In this document: positions 37,719 to 49,512 of the stretch, piece after piece
Numbering within the stretch: the stretch's first letter is position 1
Layout of the letters: each line of letters starts with the position of its first letter
Assembly (NCBI GenBank): GCA_039881145.1
Contig: JAYKKI010000008.1
Coordinates: 35,503,501-35,567,500, forward strand
Direction of reading: 5' to 3'
Length of the DNA stretch: 64,000 nt
Source of the DNA: Druceiella hillmani
Taxonomy: Eukaryota > Arthropoda > Insecta > Lepidoptera > Hepialidae
The notes under the pieces: generated by a model
Seen by the model: the letters and a program-made list of their open reading frames with translations, nothing else
What the model was told of the DNA's origin: nothing
Database searches by the model: none
Position numbers and translations under genes: made by a program

Positions 37719-39127
37719 GAGGAGGGGTGGCATGAAAGAGACACGTATTGAAAGAGACAAAATTAAATTAGCAGTAAATTAAAAACGATTTCGAGACAAC
37801 ACTATTTTTGTCGTATGGCAACTTTGATGCAAGTTCGTTCGCGGCTAACTTCATACTTCTGTTATTTCAAACAAGGCGGATACATGCGAGTGTTGTTATT
37901 GGCATTGAATTCTATTATACTATTTACTTCTTCTATTATAATTGTGAACCGTTTTATCGAGTGCTGCGTGTTTTATCAAGTGCTGTGTGAATCACTGTTT
38001 AAAATAGGCTGAACATCCACAGACGCAAGAACAGAAGGTCAGTGAATTTTAATTTAATATTGTAGATTTTGTGGTTATGTTTTAAATTTTTGTATGATTT
38101 TTATGAAAGGAATACAACAAATGGCTATGAATGGGACCTACCCTTCGTAACTATTCCTTTCAAGCCTGCTATTTTTTACTAGGTTTGTAATATTTTTTTA
38201 ACTTCTTTTTCAGATTAAAAATGAGCCTAGTGCTATATCACCGGCTTTAATAGACCTCGACGACCATAAGACTCATATAACCATTAATGTAGTGCTGTAT
38301 GCCCGAGCAAATAACATAATAATGCTAACTTTTCCACCTCACTGCAGTCACCAACTGCAACCCCTCGATGTGACAGTATTCGGACCCTTCAAAGCTCGGT
38401 ATAGAGCCAGCATGAATGACTGGATGACATCGAACCCTGGCAAAACTGTCACAATTTATAATGTGGCTCAATTTGTCAAAGATGTTTTCTATGCTACTCT
38501 TAATATGAATAATATAACTGCTGGTTTCAAGAACAACGCGATATGGCCAATTAATAAAAATATTTTCTCAGATGAAGATTGTTTACCTGCTTTCGTGACA
38601 GACCGACCACATTATTTTAAGACCCCCACTGGTTCAGCTGAAAAGTCTGACGAATCTTCTTCAAATGAAGAAGAACTGTCCCATAGATCTTCTAACGTTA
38701 TTAATCCAGAACTTGATTCCAATGCACGAACCGTTTCACCTTCCATTTTAAGGCAGCCACAAGCTGGGCCCTCTACTTTGAACGATCCACAACCTGAAAC
38801 ATCTACCGCAAAAGATACACGACATGGATCTTCTAATTCTGCTTACCCTCTAATAACTCCGGAAGCCGTTCAACCATTCCCTAAAGTTTTACCTCGAAAA
38901 CCTACTGGGAAGCAACGTAAAGGTAAAACCACGATTATAACTGAAACCCCTGAAAAATATAGATTGCTTTGAGAAAATATGATAGATATCTTAAACAATT
39001 ATTGCATTTCATTCAATAATTTAATAATAAACGCTTCCTATTCGACTCCAACTTATTCCAAATATTTTCTCAATCACTTACTAGGACCTCAAATTCAAAA
39101 ATGTCCCTTTCATGCCACCCCTTCCCT
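37719..39127 (+). mobile_element. pogo/Tigger-type element with both ends, internally deleted, TA target site
   Basis: The left end GAGGAGGGGTGGCATGAAAG and the inverted right end GGGAAGGGGTGGCATGAAAG are flanked by TA on both sides (37717-37718 and 39128-39129). TA is the target of the Tc1/mariner/pogo superfamily. At 1409 bp it is well short of a full pogo element. It keeps only the C-terminal part of the transposase (38214-38972), so it is a deletion derivative that could have moved only with help from a full-length copy. Confidence 0.9.
38214..38972 (+). pseudogene. pogo/Tigger DDE_1 transposase, C-terminal part only
   Basis: The frame opening at 38214 reads ALIDLDDHKTHI (second catalytic Asp block; usual form l..DNH..H), then TFPPHCSHQLQPLDVTVFGP, the diagnostic FPPHtSH.lQPLD segment. 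GFKNNAIWPINKNIFSDED follows (usual: GFr..GIyPln...F). The tail is Ser/Pro-rich, then basic (KVLPRKPTGKQRKGKT), ending TETPEKYRLL at a TGA. The helix-turn-helix/CENP-B N-terminus and first Asp are missing. Just upstream, CTTCTTTTTCAG resembles a splice acceptor, with AGAAG|GTCAGT 175 bp earlier as a possible donor. The segment itself has no stops, so the deletion rather than mutation load inactivates it. Confidence 0.88.
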
Positions 39128-39494
39128 AATAATAAATATTTGGCCCAAAAATTAACCTTTATGTTCAGACGTTCGCCATTTTGTCATAAATCAATATTGT
39201 CAAAATCGGCTATGATAAGTACTATTTAAATAATCTTTTTGGTTTTTTCTTTTCAGATAATTTTTGAAGAAAAGGCAGTGGTTACCGTGTACGCAGTTTT
39301 TTTAAGGTGTTTCAAGTATCATCCAATATCCTTGTATATTTTTGTTATTTTTAACAAAAAAAAATAGACATATTTTTTAATGTATATACTTTTAGATAAT
39401 TAAAACCCCAATCCGAAATTTCAAATAGTTTTCCTTGAAAAAGTTCACAAAAAATTATCTTTTTTCCGGCTTCTAGATGTATACCTCCCCTTAA

Positions 39495-41230
39495 TATATT
39501 TAATTTTTTTTTATATTAGAACATTTCTTTTATTGCATTTATTCTTTACCTACGCTAGGTTTGACGGGAATATATATTTTTGTAGCAGTAAGTCCATCTT
39601 GTTTACATATGAATAACATTATAACACAATAAGTAAATAAGAAATATATCGTACAAATAACTTATTACGCTTCAAAATAATTCATGTCGTAATAAAACTA
39701 ATTTGAATTCATTAGTAGATAATATTCTTAATTATTAAACAATTCTGGAACTTATTATTTATTAGTTAAAACCTTAATGTAAACCGCTCTCTGATTTATC
39801 ACTTCAGAAGCAAATTGTGATACTAAGGTCAAATCTAACAGTAAGTTACAAATTAGTAATTTAACAGATGGAAAAGTATTTCAGAAGCAATAAAAGCCAA
39901 CAAAATGAGTGACAAAATTTTTTAAAAATGTATAGAAAATATACTGCAGCAATATCCAATATTTTTGCAACAACCGCAATATTCTCTAGAACCCTCTTAC
40001 AATGTGTCCTAACGTTACTCGTACAAACGTTAAACCTGCAAAGCTAAAAACGAATACCAGCAAACAAAAATTCATAAAGATTTTTTTCTCTCTAAACTCT
40101 AGAGATAATGCCAACCACGATAATATCATTAGTCCAACATGCTCTCCGTTCGCAAAAAAAATATCTAATACGGCCGGCAGTAATTCTGTTTCCTCCGCCC
40201 GCAAACGGAATTTTCTTATTCCCGAGTACTGAACGTAAAACTTTATTCGTTTAGGCATATGTGTGGGCTGTATAAAGCGGGACACATTCGGTGGTCGTTA
40301 CAAAAACTATAATCAAAGTGATTTTCACGAGTTTTCCCACGGCCCGGACTCCACCTTGGGTGGCACGCCGAACGCCAAAGAGAGTAATAAAAGGTTCAAC
40401 GATTCCTAGTTTGCGCGAGCACGGTTGCGCTCTTCATTTTGTTTTGCTTCGCTTTCCTATTTTCTTTTAATCGCAGTTCTTGGATACGACTGATATTCGT
40501 TTTAAGTCCCGATTATATGTAACACACAAGCCTAGGTGTATATTCTTCTTCATACGTTTCATTTTCAGGTACGATGTAATTTCCTGCCGTTCACAACATG
40601 TATATAAGAGTATTATTTATAAAATTAAAATACGATAGTCGTTAAAAATTAAATTAGTATTTTGATTTTCTCCAATACTTTTTTCATATATAACAAAAAG
40701 TTTTTATACAAACAGAAAGGAGTGTTCAATTAATCAAACCTATAAAATAATGGAACAACAAAAAGTATGAAAATGTTAAATTAGGTCACGTCTGTGCGCA
40801 TACCAGATACAAACATTCTTCAAGGTTTAAATGATATTTTACACTTGTAACCTTTCGACTTGGTCGATGTTTCCAACAGAAATCATTACGCCATTTGCTA
40901 TGCGAGTTCAGGAAAAGAAATAGTTACTGACATAAGTAATTTAACGACCGCAACACTTTTTTCATTTATTAATAAAATAGCCGGCTATCCACTGATTTAC
41001 CATAATTTTCAAAAATTAATTTTACATTCGATTTTGCTGAGCTAATATTCATATCTGGTACTTCGATATCATTTCTAGGTTAAAGAAAATGATGCGTAAC
41101 ATTAATTCCTACACTAACAGCTATGAAGCTACCTTAGAGTAGATGCAGGCACAAATACTATAGGCCCATTTAAGTCTGTACAACGCACCTACGACAAAAG
41201 AGATATTTGTTTACTTAGTCGACACGCGTA
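39495..41230. other. AT-rich spacer, no gene recognised
   Basis: Overlapping open frames on both strands near 39986-40285 have no recognisable domain and cannot both be real. A GC-richer patch lies at 40310-40450. Nothing is supportable as a gene. Confidence 0.4.
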
Positions 41231-41232
41231 GA

Positions 41233-43129
41233 ACAATATTAGAAAGAACCAGCGAGTTTATGAGTCTCTGGAGTATATATTCATGTTTTATGGAATAAAA
41301 TATGGCAATAATTTTAACGTATTGCGTCGCCGTTCAAATTATAATCTAAAGGTTTATGCGGTTTATAACTACTTGATTCAGATTTGGTTAAATAGAATCC
41401 TCATTTCCACCGATGCCATAAATTATTTAGTCAGTATCAAGTGAATCAACACAGTCGATTTCAAATGGAATGCTTTGTAACTGAAGATGTCGTCCTCTTC
41501 TCTCCGATTCTCCTTTCTATTTTGAAGACAGATCCTCAATACATACATTAACGCACGGAATACCAGTTTCGATATGAACGAAAATATGGCGCGATCATCA
41601 TTATCATGATTCTCATGTCATCTAAAATGATTAGCAAGCTTTTTATAGAGTAGGCGTTCTTACAACCATTATGCTACCGTAAACATCGATATGTATTTTT
41701 TGACATGGTTTTTTAAAAACTCCTTAAGTATGGTGTATACCTTACATTCAAATTGTAGTGAGTTTTATATTACTTTACATTATCCGGAGCTTAATACTTT
41801 TTGCGTTATCTAAGAACAGTTGTAAGATAAAGTAGAATGACCCACGTTTTACTCGCCTGTAAGATATATTATCTGCTAGTGACTGAAGCTTTCAAGCAGT
41901 ACAATTTCAATGATGGAAGACAGTTTCAATGAAGAAGGACATACCATTGGCAAAGTGTATTTTGTGTTATGTTAGGTTCTGAGAGTTATCAAATATAATA
42001 AAATGGTATTAGAAATATTTCCAATGTCTTTTAGAAGAGGTCTGAGGAAATTTAAGGTGAAATATAAAAAAGGAAATTGAGGTTACCCGACCATGTTATA
42101 AAAGGATGTCTGCTCATTTCAAATTGTTATAACTTTGATAAGTAAAAATCCATTGAATGTGTACGTGTAGCCGGTTCCTCAGGAATTGCTTGATTAAATT
42201 CAAGCAAATCTTGAGAATGCTATTTAAATGAACTATTTTCAGGCATAATCACTGTTAATTTCAATGCAGTCCAGAAAAATAATCTATTTTTATTACATTC
42301 AATCTAGTAAAGGTAGGAATATAAGAAAATATGAAACTTTGAGTAGCTGTTGCCAGAATTCTCGCTATAACCCTATCAGTCGGCATGTTGCTACTGGTCT
42401 TATAAGAGTATAAATTCATGTGTATAAGAATTACATGAATTGCTATTAAAGAAAATTTGCTTTAACTCTAACAGCTAAGTGAAACCATGAAAATGTTTTT
42501 GGCAGAATAGTTCACATTCAGGTAAAGGTATTAATTTTTTTACCGAGATCTTACACAAATATCACTTGAGTGTATTGACAAACATTATAAATCCTCTGCA
42601 ATCAACGGGAACATTTTATCCACAACTAAAGAGAATGAAATGATAAATGTCGATGTAAACAGTAAACCATCAAGGCGACGCCACTACCTGGTAGCATTTC
42701 TTAATTCTCTTTATGTAAACATTTCTCCTTCATATCGGATCACACGTAATGATGTTTAGATTTACCTTTTTCAATTTTATATTAATTTAATTAAAATTAG
42801 ACTCGAATCAAAGTTATTACTTTTCAGAAAAATCTGATTATAGGCATAAATTCTAAAGTCAATAATTATATGTCACTGTTTACAAACCACTCTTCATTTA
42901 AACGAGTACATTTTATTGTGAGAAGATGCTTCAGACAGTTAATGTCGACTCAAGGTCCAGGTGTTTCTCGTATAGAAACTGCACGTTGCTTGCTCTCGTA
43001 TCAATGACTCTGAGTGGATTCTAATTTAAACGTCGACGCAATACGTTAAAATTAGGGCCATATTTTCTTATATAAACATGAATATATACTCCAGAGACTC
43101 GTAAACTAGCTGCTTCTTGCTAATATAGT
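41233..43129. mobile_element. Candidate 1.9-kb element with ~110-bp terminal inverted repeats
   Basis: 41233-41345 and the reverse complement of 43020-43129 share long stretches. Examples are GAGTCTCTGGAGTATATATT, then AAAATATGG, then AATTTTAACGTATTGCGTCG. The overall match is roughly 80-85% with small gaps. The intervening 1.67 kb has no recognisable transposase. Outer borders are approximate and no target duplication was identified. Alternatives are two oppositely oriented copies of a short repeat or an inverted duplication. Confidence 0.6.
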
Positions 43130-45572
43130 TTTCATTAATTGTATTACTATGTAATTTAAAATAGAAGCAATTTAGCGATTTGAACGATTTTAAATTGTGT
43201 AAAGGTTTTTACTAACCTTATTTAAAAACCAAGTAACAGATAATAGTTATTTGTTATGATATGAATATAATAATTATTTTAATTAAAATTTGTTCGGTAT
43301 TACTGAGGATTCAGTAAGATAAGAGTAATATAGCACAATATAACAGAATCCTATATAACCGACCACTTATAATGACAATTCTAGTATTATTTACACATTT
43401 ATATCTTTAGGTCAAATTCACATCTTAGAGATATTTTTGAACCAGAAAACATTAATCTGATAGTACATGCCGCCCTGCGATATCTTCTATTACGCGGAAC
43501 ATATCCAATGAATTGAAGAGCTCACTGTGCGACTCAATAAATTTGGGAAAGAATTGTGATGCTCACGTGCATTAAAAACAAAGAAAGAATTCTAAGATAA
43601 TGGTCGGAATTGTAAGATAATAGATATAGCAAGAGACGGGAAAATTATATCCCGCACAATTTGTAAAATAATGTCACTTTTCTTCGAAAGTTTAGAACGA
43701 ATGTATAAAACAAATGTATATTTTACCAACAAGAAAGAAATTATGAAGACAATATAAATATCACAATAATCGTTTGATAAAAGTAACTTCAAGTTACTAC
43801 CGAATACATTACAAATTAAGGGGATTTGTAATAATAACATACAAATAATAACAAAGAGATGGTATTATGGTGAAATTGAACACGTATCTAACGATGGCGA
43901 CGAGGTGATGAGCAGAATTCGTATCTAAAGGCTATTGAGGACAACATTTTATAGTTGATGTAGTATGGTAGTATGAAAAGAAGGAAAACATTGTTCATGC
44001 TGTAATTTAACATATGTAGCTTATAATTCATATGCATATTTAAAGTAAAATGTTCCGCCCATTTAACACTTTTTACAACTTTAATTTAAATCACTTTACA
44101 CATAGTCAACGCAAGATCGTATACTAGAGTTGACAGATTGGTAGACCTGTTCAAAGATCGCTGTTAGGTTTTGATACCTGGATGATAATATACCTCAAGG
44201 GAAATAGTACACTTAAGTTGGTCTATTTAGTATATTTCGAAGGAAATAGAGGTATCAAAACCAAGAAGGAAATAGGTTAATTTGATTAACTGCTTATCAC
44301 ATGTTGTTGGCCATAGAAGAGGCCATAATGTGGTAGGGATGATAAACTCTCAAACGATATTCGTGAAAAACGTAGAAAGGTAGAAAAGGTGATAAAGATT
44401 ATATCATATATGAGTCCATAATTAAGTACCAGGAAAATAATTTCATAAATATTTCACTTGGGAAAAATTTTCATTTTACATTTTTATTTATAGAAAAACA
44501 CGACAAGTCCTTATGTCTGCATAAGAGAACTGGTTTTATTGGTTGATCAAATTTCATTTGGTATCCTCAAGAAATTATTTATAAGCTATCTAGAAATAAC
44601 TAAAAACAAAACAGAACATTTTTTAGATCGTTTCATCAATTGTTCTATCCTTTTTAAGTATTGCTAAAATATAAAATAAATTAGAATGAAACAGATAAAG
44701 TTCTTTTTTATAAGTTTTTCAATATTTCAGTTTAATCTTTTCTTATTATTTCTTTGCCTGTCAATTTGTTTTTGGAAAATTGGTCTACTTAATTTTTCTT
44801 TTCCAATATGCTTTATGTTTCGTTATTGTCAACGTTTTTAATTTTTTTCCTTTTCTTTTATCGTGTTTAGGAATTAATTTAATAACAAGCGTCGTTTTAT
44901 ACAGTATAATCTGACTGACTTGAAGAAACTTCTTAAGTGAAAATAAATTTAGTGTTATGTTCAATTCTATAGGGTGATTGAAAACATTATATAAATAAAT
45001 AAATGAGTAATGTAACTTAACAATTTGAAGTTCATTTTTGACAATGTAAGACAAAAGATGACAAAGTAGTAGAGAAAAATATGTAATTGTTATTATGTAA
45101 CACTCTCCTGTTTGTTTTTGAGATGACGAATAAGGTAATAATTACGAATAAGGTCAATATTAGAATTAAATCAAAAAGCGATATGAAATATCAATAGCAT
45201 GAAGTATAAATAGATTAACAAGGTTTGAAATATAGAGCTGTGATGATATGTAATGAACGACCAATAAGCGATTTAGTCAATTAACGGATTATTTATCGAT
45301 ATATAAAAATTATTAATTGAATAGTTGCTAATTATATAGAGTAATCGGCAATGAAGAAGTATTAACAACAGAACATAGTGATATAATTTCCATGTAAGGG
45401 AGAATACTAATTTTAAAGGAATAAAAATTAACTTGCAACCTATTATTAAACTTGCAACTATTATGATGCATCTTTTCATACAAGATCATATATAAACAAT
45501 AAATAAATCCATATTATTCCTCATTATCTCGCAAATAACATGCATAAACATAAAGGGCATCAAAATGAACAA
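43130..45572. other. AT-rich spacer, no gene recognised
   Basis: It contains a 13-bp inverted pair, GGTTTTGATACCT (44167-44179) and AGGTATCAAAACC (44250-44262), that could fold an 83-nt loop. The open frames are hydrophobic or low-complexity, with no family match. Confidence 0.45.
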
Positions 45573-45965
45573 TATTATTAAAAAGCCACGTTATCAGGTC
45601 CGAATATCGAGCGTATCATTGTTAAAAATCAACGATATCAAGCTTAAATATCGAGCGTATCATTGTTAAAAATCAACGATATCAAGCTTAAATATCAAGC
45701 GTATCATTGTTAAAAATCAACGATATCAAGCTTGAATATCGAGTGTATCATTGTTAAAAGGCAACGATATCAAGCTTAAATATCGAGCGTATCATTGTTA
45801 AAAATCAACGATATCAAGCTTAAATATCGAGCGTATCATTGTTAAAAATCAACGATATCAAGCTTAAATATCGAGTGTATCATTGTTAAAAAGCAACGAT
45901 ATCAAGCTTAAATATCGAGCGCATCATTATTAAAAAGCAACTATATCAAGATTAAATATCGAGCG
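45573..45965. repeat. Nine-unit 44-bp satellite array
   Basis: The unit reads AACGATATCAAGCTTAAATA then TCGAGCGTATCATTGTT and AAAAATC. Anchor positions for the AACGATATCA motif fall at 45587, 45631, 45675, 45719, 45763, 45807, 45851, 45895 and 45939, exactly 44 bp apart. Central units are nearly identical, while the first and last two are more diverged, as expected for homogenisation by unequal exchange. Each unit carries GATATC and AAGCTT palindromes. There are no unique spacers, so it is not a CRISPR array. Confidence 0.97.
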
Positions 45966-46205
45966 ATTTGAAAAAACTGAAATATCCAACGTTATTCAGA
46001 AAAAGAAATTTGTTTTTCTTTTATTGGTGTGAATTGGTATAAATCTATGTACTTTTTGGATTTAATGAACTAATGTTTGTAAAATTTATGTTTATATATA
46101 ATAAACTAATGTTTGTATGCATGTTAGAAAACTAGTTGTGATGTTATGGTAACATCAATTAGGCTAAAGAAATATTTATGAACCATTTTATGAAATTTTA
46201 TGAAC

Positions 46206-46247
46206 ATTTATCTGCTTTCATGATGGATATCATGAAAGCAGATAAAT
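46206..46247. repeat. Perfect 19-bp inverted repeat with 4-nt loop
   Basis: ATTTATCTGCTTTCATGAT, the loop GGAT, then the exact reverse complement. No mismatches. It sits 65 bp left of a (TA)n array. Confidence 0.9.
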
Positions 46248-46309
46248 AACAATTTTTCCATATCCATTCTTTGAAGGGATTTTATCCTTACAAATTTATT
46301 CTTTTGAGA

Positions 46310-46438
<129 letters not shown>

Positions 46439-46439
46439 A

Positions 46440-48826
46440 GTATTAAATTTTTTTTATAATGAAGGAAATAATTATTGGAGATAATTTTAAATACCTTCTA
46501 TAAATTTATTCGGTCAGTGCAAAGTGGAACATATCCAAAGTAGGGTTTAATTGTTGTCTATAGATATACACAACAATCTACTGGAAATCGTTAATGAATA
46601 TTAACAAAAATTAGTAAATTGTCATATATTTGTAATCCATGGTTGAAAAAGAAAAGCCTCTAATTATAATCACAGAAAGGCACAATCATTTTTAAATGTC
46701 ATGCGAGACATTCACTGGGTCAATAAGAAACATATACTTGCAAAATTTTATTTATGTGAGTCTAAACAGTAAACACAGCAGAACATACGATTGGATTTCG
46801 GATGGAAATATATGAGAGTTTTTTTTTGTTTCTACACAAAGCTCTAAAAATATGAAATAAAATAAGAATTGAAACATTCAGACACCAGGTATACGGAATA
46901 AAATGAACCAAATGGTTTTTAATGCAAACCTAATTATAAGCGTTCCACGCGACCGGTTGCACAAATATATAAAAAAAAGTTAAATAAAGTTTCTAGTAAT
47001 CCATTTTGAACATTTAAAATAATAGACACACTTTTGAAGAGGACTGTAGCTGTTAAACTTGATAAATCTAAATAGGTCCTAAACTTGCGAGCACCCTTGA
47101 ATGAAATTTTAAAAGCCACTATTTTGTACCTGAGACAAACACGTAAATATTTTTATTAAAATCAAAGGTCATTTGAACCTCACTGTTCTATGTTTTAAAT
47201 CATAAATACGCGGTTACGGAAATCGTAACAATCGCAAGCGCTGGTGTGGCAACTTTTGATGCATTTCTATCAGTTGGTGCCGTTTTGTCACGTACAATGA
47301 CTGCCTTCATTCAGGTCCTTCGTAATAAATGTCTTCGTTTATGCTTCGAAACATATAAGAAATACACATTTCTTTCGCAGAAACTGTTGAAGAAATTGAA
47401 ATTTATAAGAAATGGAAATATAAATAAATGTAATACTCTGCATAGTTATGGATTTCATAAAAGAACTAATTTTCAATTCTATAATTTGGTCCTTGATAAC
47501 ATTATACCTTACATTCATATCATGAATAAATTCATTAGTTCAAAGTCTTGGATTCTTTGAAATAAATTATAAGAAAGACCTTTTATTGAAAGTAATAATG
47601 TCGGACTCGACTAAATTTTAATCAGTTTTTACTGAAATGTAAGTTTAGGAAAAAAAAAGTAAATCCGGTCTTTTAAATTACGTAATTACTGTTTTCAGGA
47701 ACAGGTTAGTTTTCTTATTATTGAAGGATATGTTATCACGTAAATTATAATTTAGTCTTAACCTTCACATGACTACTTAGAAAGGTGTGCTACATAATTA
47801 TAACGTAATTGGGATTCATGTAATGTTCCACGTGAATTTTTTTATTCATTCGTAGTTACGAATTTTAATACACGAAGTACCGTTGAAATCGATAAGGTAT
47901 ACCGGGTAATATGAGCTACATGACGTTAAAATTAATATCTAAATTTGTTCTATGGACAAAAATATACATAGCAAAACCTACCAAGCGTGCTGTATTCATC
48001 AAAAGCTGGTTTAAAATCTGTTAAAAATAAATAATTATGCAGAGATTTATCACAGAAAAATATTAAAAATAATTATTAAATGAATATTAAATAATATGTT
48101 GAGAAACTCTGCGTGATTAGAGAATTTTAAAAAAAAATTAGGCTTAAAAATTATTGAAATAATAATAATAATAAATAAGTTTTCGCCAGGAAAGGCATAG
48201 GCCTTTCCTCAACCAATCGGTTGCGCACAAGTCAGGGGTTAAGTGGAGCAGTGAAGTATCGCGTGCACAACAAGGTGAAAAAATACACATGAGAGTACAT
48301 GTCGTTGCAAGTGGACATGTCTAAATTTGGATATATTGTTATTCCGGAATTGTGGATAGAAAACTTAATTCCATTAAATATTATGGTGACTTTGGCTTTA
48401 GATTAACAGTATTCTCATTTACTTCTGATGAAGTATATTTGGTATGTTTTATACATTCCATGATAACGTACATTCTCTTGCCATTTCTATGTATCTGCTA
48501 TAGAAAATAGTGTAAAAAATATTAAATATTAAGAATTCACTATAATGACAAAAATAAAAAAAGAACAATTAGAGAAATGGAAAATAACCAAACATTCCTT
48601 ATCAAAACTTTCTCCAACTCCTTGTTTTTTACATTTCAGTTTAATTTTTAACACAATTATACTTTTTAATTTTTAAATTATTTATCTTTAATTAGATAGA
48701 TGTGTAGTTATTATTAAGAAAATAATAAATTGTTAAGTCCTAAAACTAGTTCATATTAAATTATTGTACTGTGAAATGACAAAAAACGAATGTGGCAAAT
48801 TTGTGTTTCATATCCTTTCGTTTTTA
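46440..48826. other. AT-rich spacer, no gene recognised
   Basis: A 104-codon open frame at 47246-47560 from a non-ATG start has a plausible composition in its first third but no domain I know. A short hairpin, GGAAAGGC/GCCTTTCC, lies at 48190-48209. No feature can be firmly supported. Confidence 0.4.
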
Positions 48827-49150
48827 ACTGACTTCAAAAAAGAAAGTCTCTCTATTCGCCTGTACTTTTTTACATATGTTACCTCATATCTCCGGCAATA
48901 TTCAGCCAATTTGAATAATTCTTCCTTCATCTGAAAGGGTATAGTCTCAGTGTGATTCCATAAAAAAATGATAAGGGTCTGACTATGCGAAATGAAATTA
49001 TACCATAAAATTCTCCAAAATTGAAGAGCATAGGTGCCGTGATTGAGTTTGTACGATTATAGTTTAACCAATTTGGACATTTTTTTTTCATTTGGAGGCT
49101 TGTACATTTAGTACAGCCCCATGAATTTTTTTTAGAACTAGCCATCGAAC
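48827..49150 (+). repeat. Lepidoptera-type interspersed repeat beginning ACTGACTTCAAAAAAG
   Basis: AACTGACTTCAAAAAAGAAA, then ATTCGCCTGTACTTTTTTAC, then TTACCTCATATCTCCGGCAA match in order a repeat I recall as common in lepidopteran genomes (CGACTTCAAAAAAGGAGGAGG type). The downstream 250 bp continues as a coherent noncoding block. The minus-strand open frame at 48927-49145 belongs to the repeat. The family name and class are unknown to me, and the identification is from memory of the consensus style. Confidence 0.5.
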
Positions 49151-49463
49151 ATGGAATGATCTGTATGTGTGTGGATTTGCATGTACGTGAGAAAAGTAAG
49201 GCACGTCAACTTGACACCCATAACGTTAACTTGACAAAAATCTATATCATTAGCATCATTTCACAAATCCACTAATATTCAAAAACGATATTTACTACAA
49301 AACTACAAAAGTTACCAATTAAGTACTTATATTTTCTTTATTTTATAGCGTCTAGTACTCTCCTTATTGGATGGTTACTTGCAAAATTTTGTGTTGATGC
49401 GATATAATATTAATAACTATTTATGCGTATAAACTATTAGTTTGCTTTTAATTATAGGCCAGC

Positions 49464-49465
<2 letters not shown>

Positions 49466-49510
<45 letters not shown>
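49466..49510. repeat. (TA)n microsatellite
   Basis: A near-pure TA tract. Confidence 0.95.

Positions 49511-49512
<2 letters not shown>

Larger units (their letters stand above)
37187..39490. mobile_element. TTAA-flanked element with terminal inverted repeats, host of a nested pogo copy
   Basis: The left end GGGAAGATATACACCTAGAT and the right end, read inverted, GGGGAGGTATACATCTAGAA match over about 28 bp with a few changes. Both are directly bordered by TTAA (37183-37186 and 39491-39494). Further in, both sides carry TTGAAATTT. TTAA duplication is the hallmark of piggyBac-type transposition, but no piggyBac transposase is visible inside. The element may therefore be a non-autonomous derivative. 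Removing the nested 37719-39127 insertion leaves about 895 bp. Confidence 0.75.

Noticed and set aside
39986..40285. Overlapping frames on both strands near 40.0-40.3 kb
   Set aside because: No domain recognised on either strand, no flanking gene structure. Cannot choose between them.
45573..45965. Possible CRISPR-like regular array
   Set aside because: The 44-bp units are contiguous with no unique spacers, and the genome is eukaryotic. It is a satellite.
47246..47560. 104-codon plus-strand frame
   Set aside because: Starts without ATG, no recognisable domain, and composition turns AT-driven after the first third.
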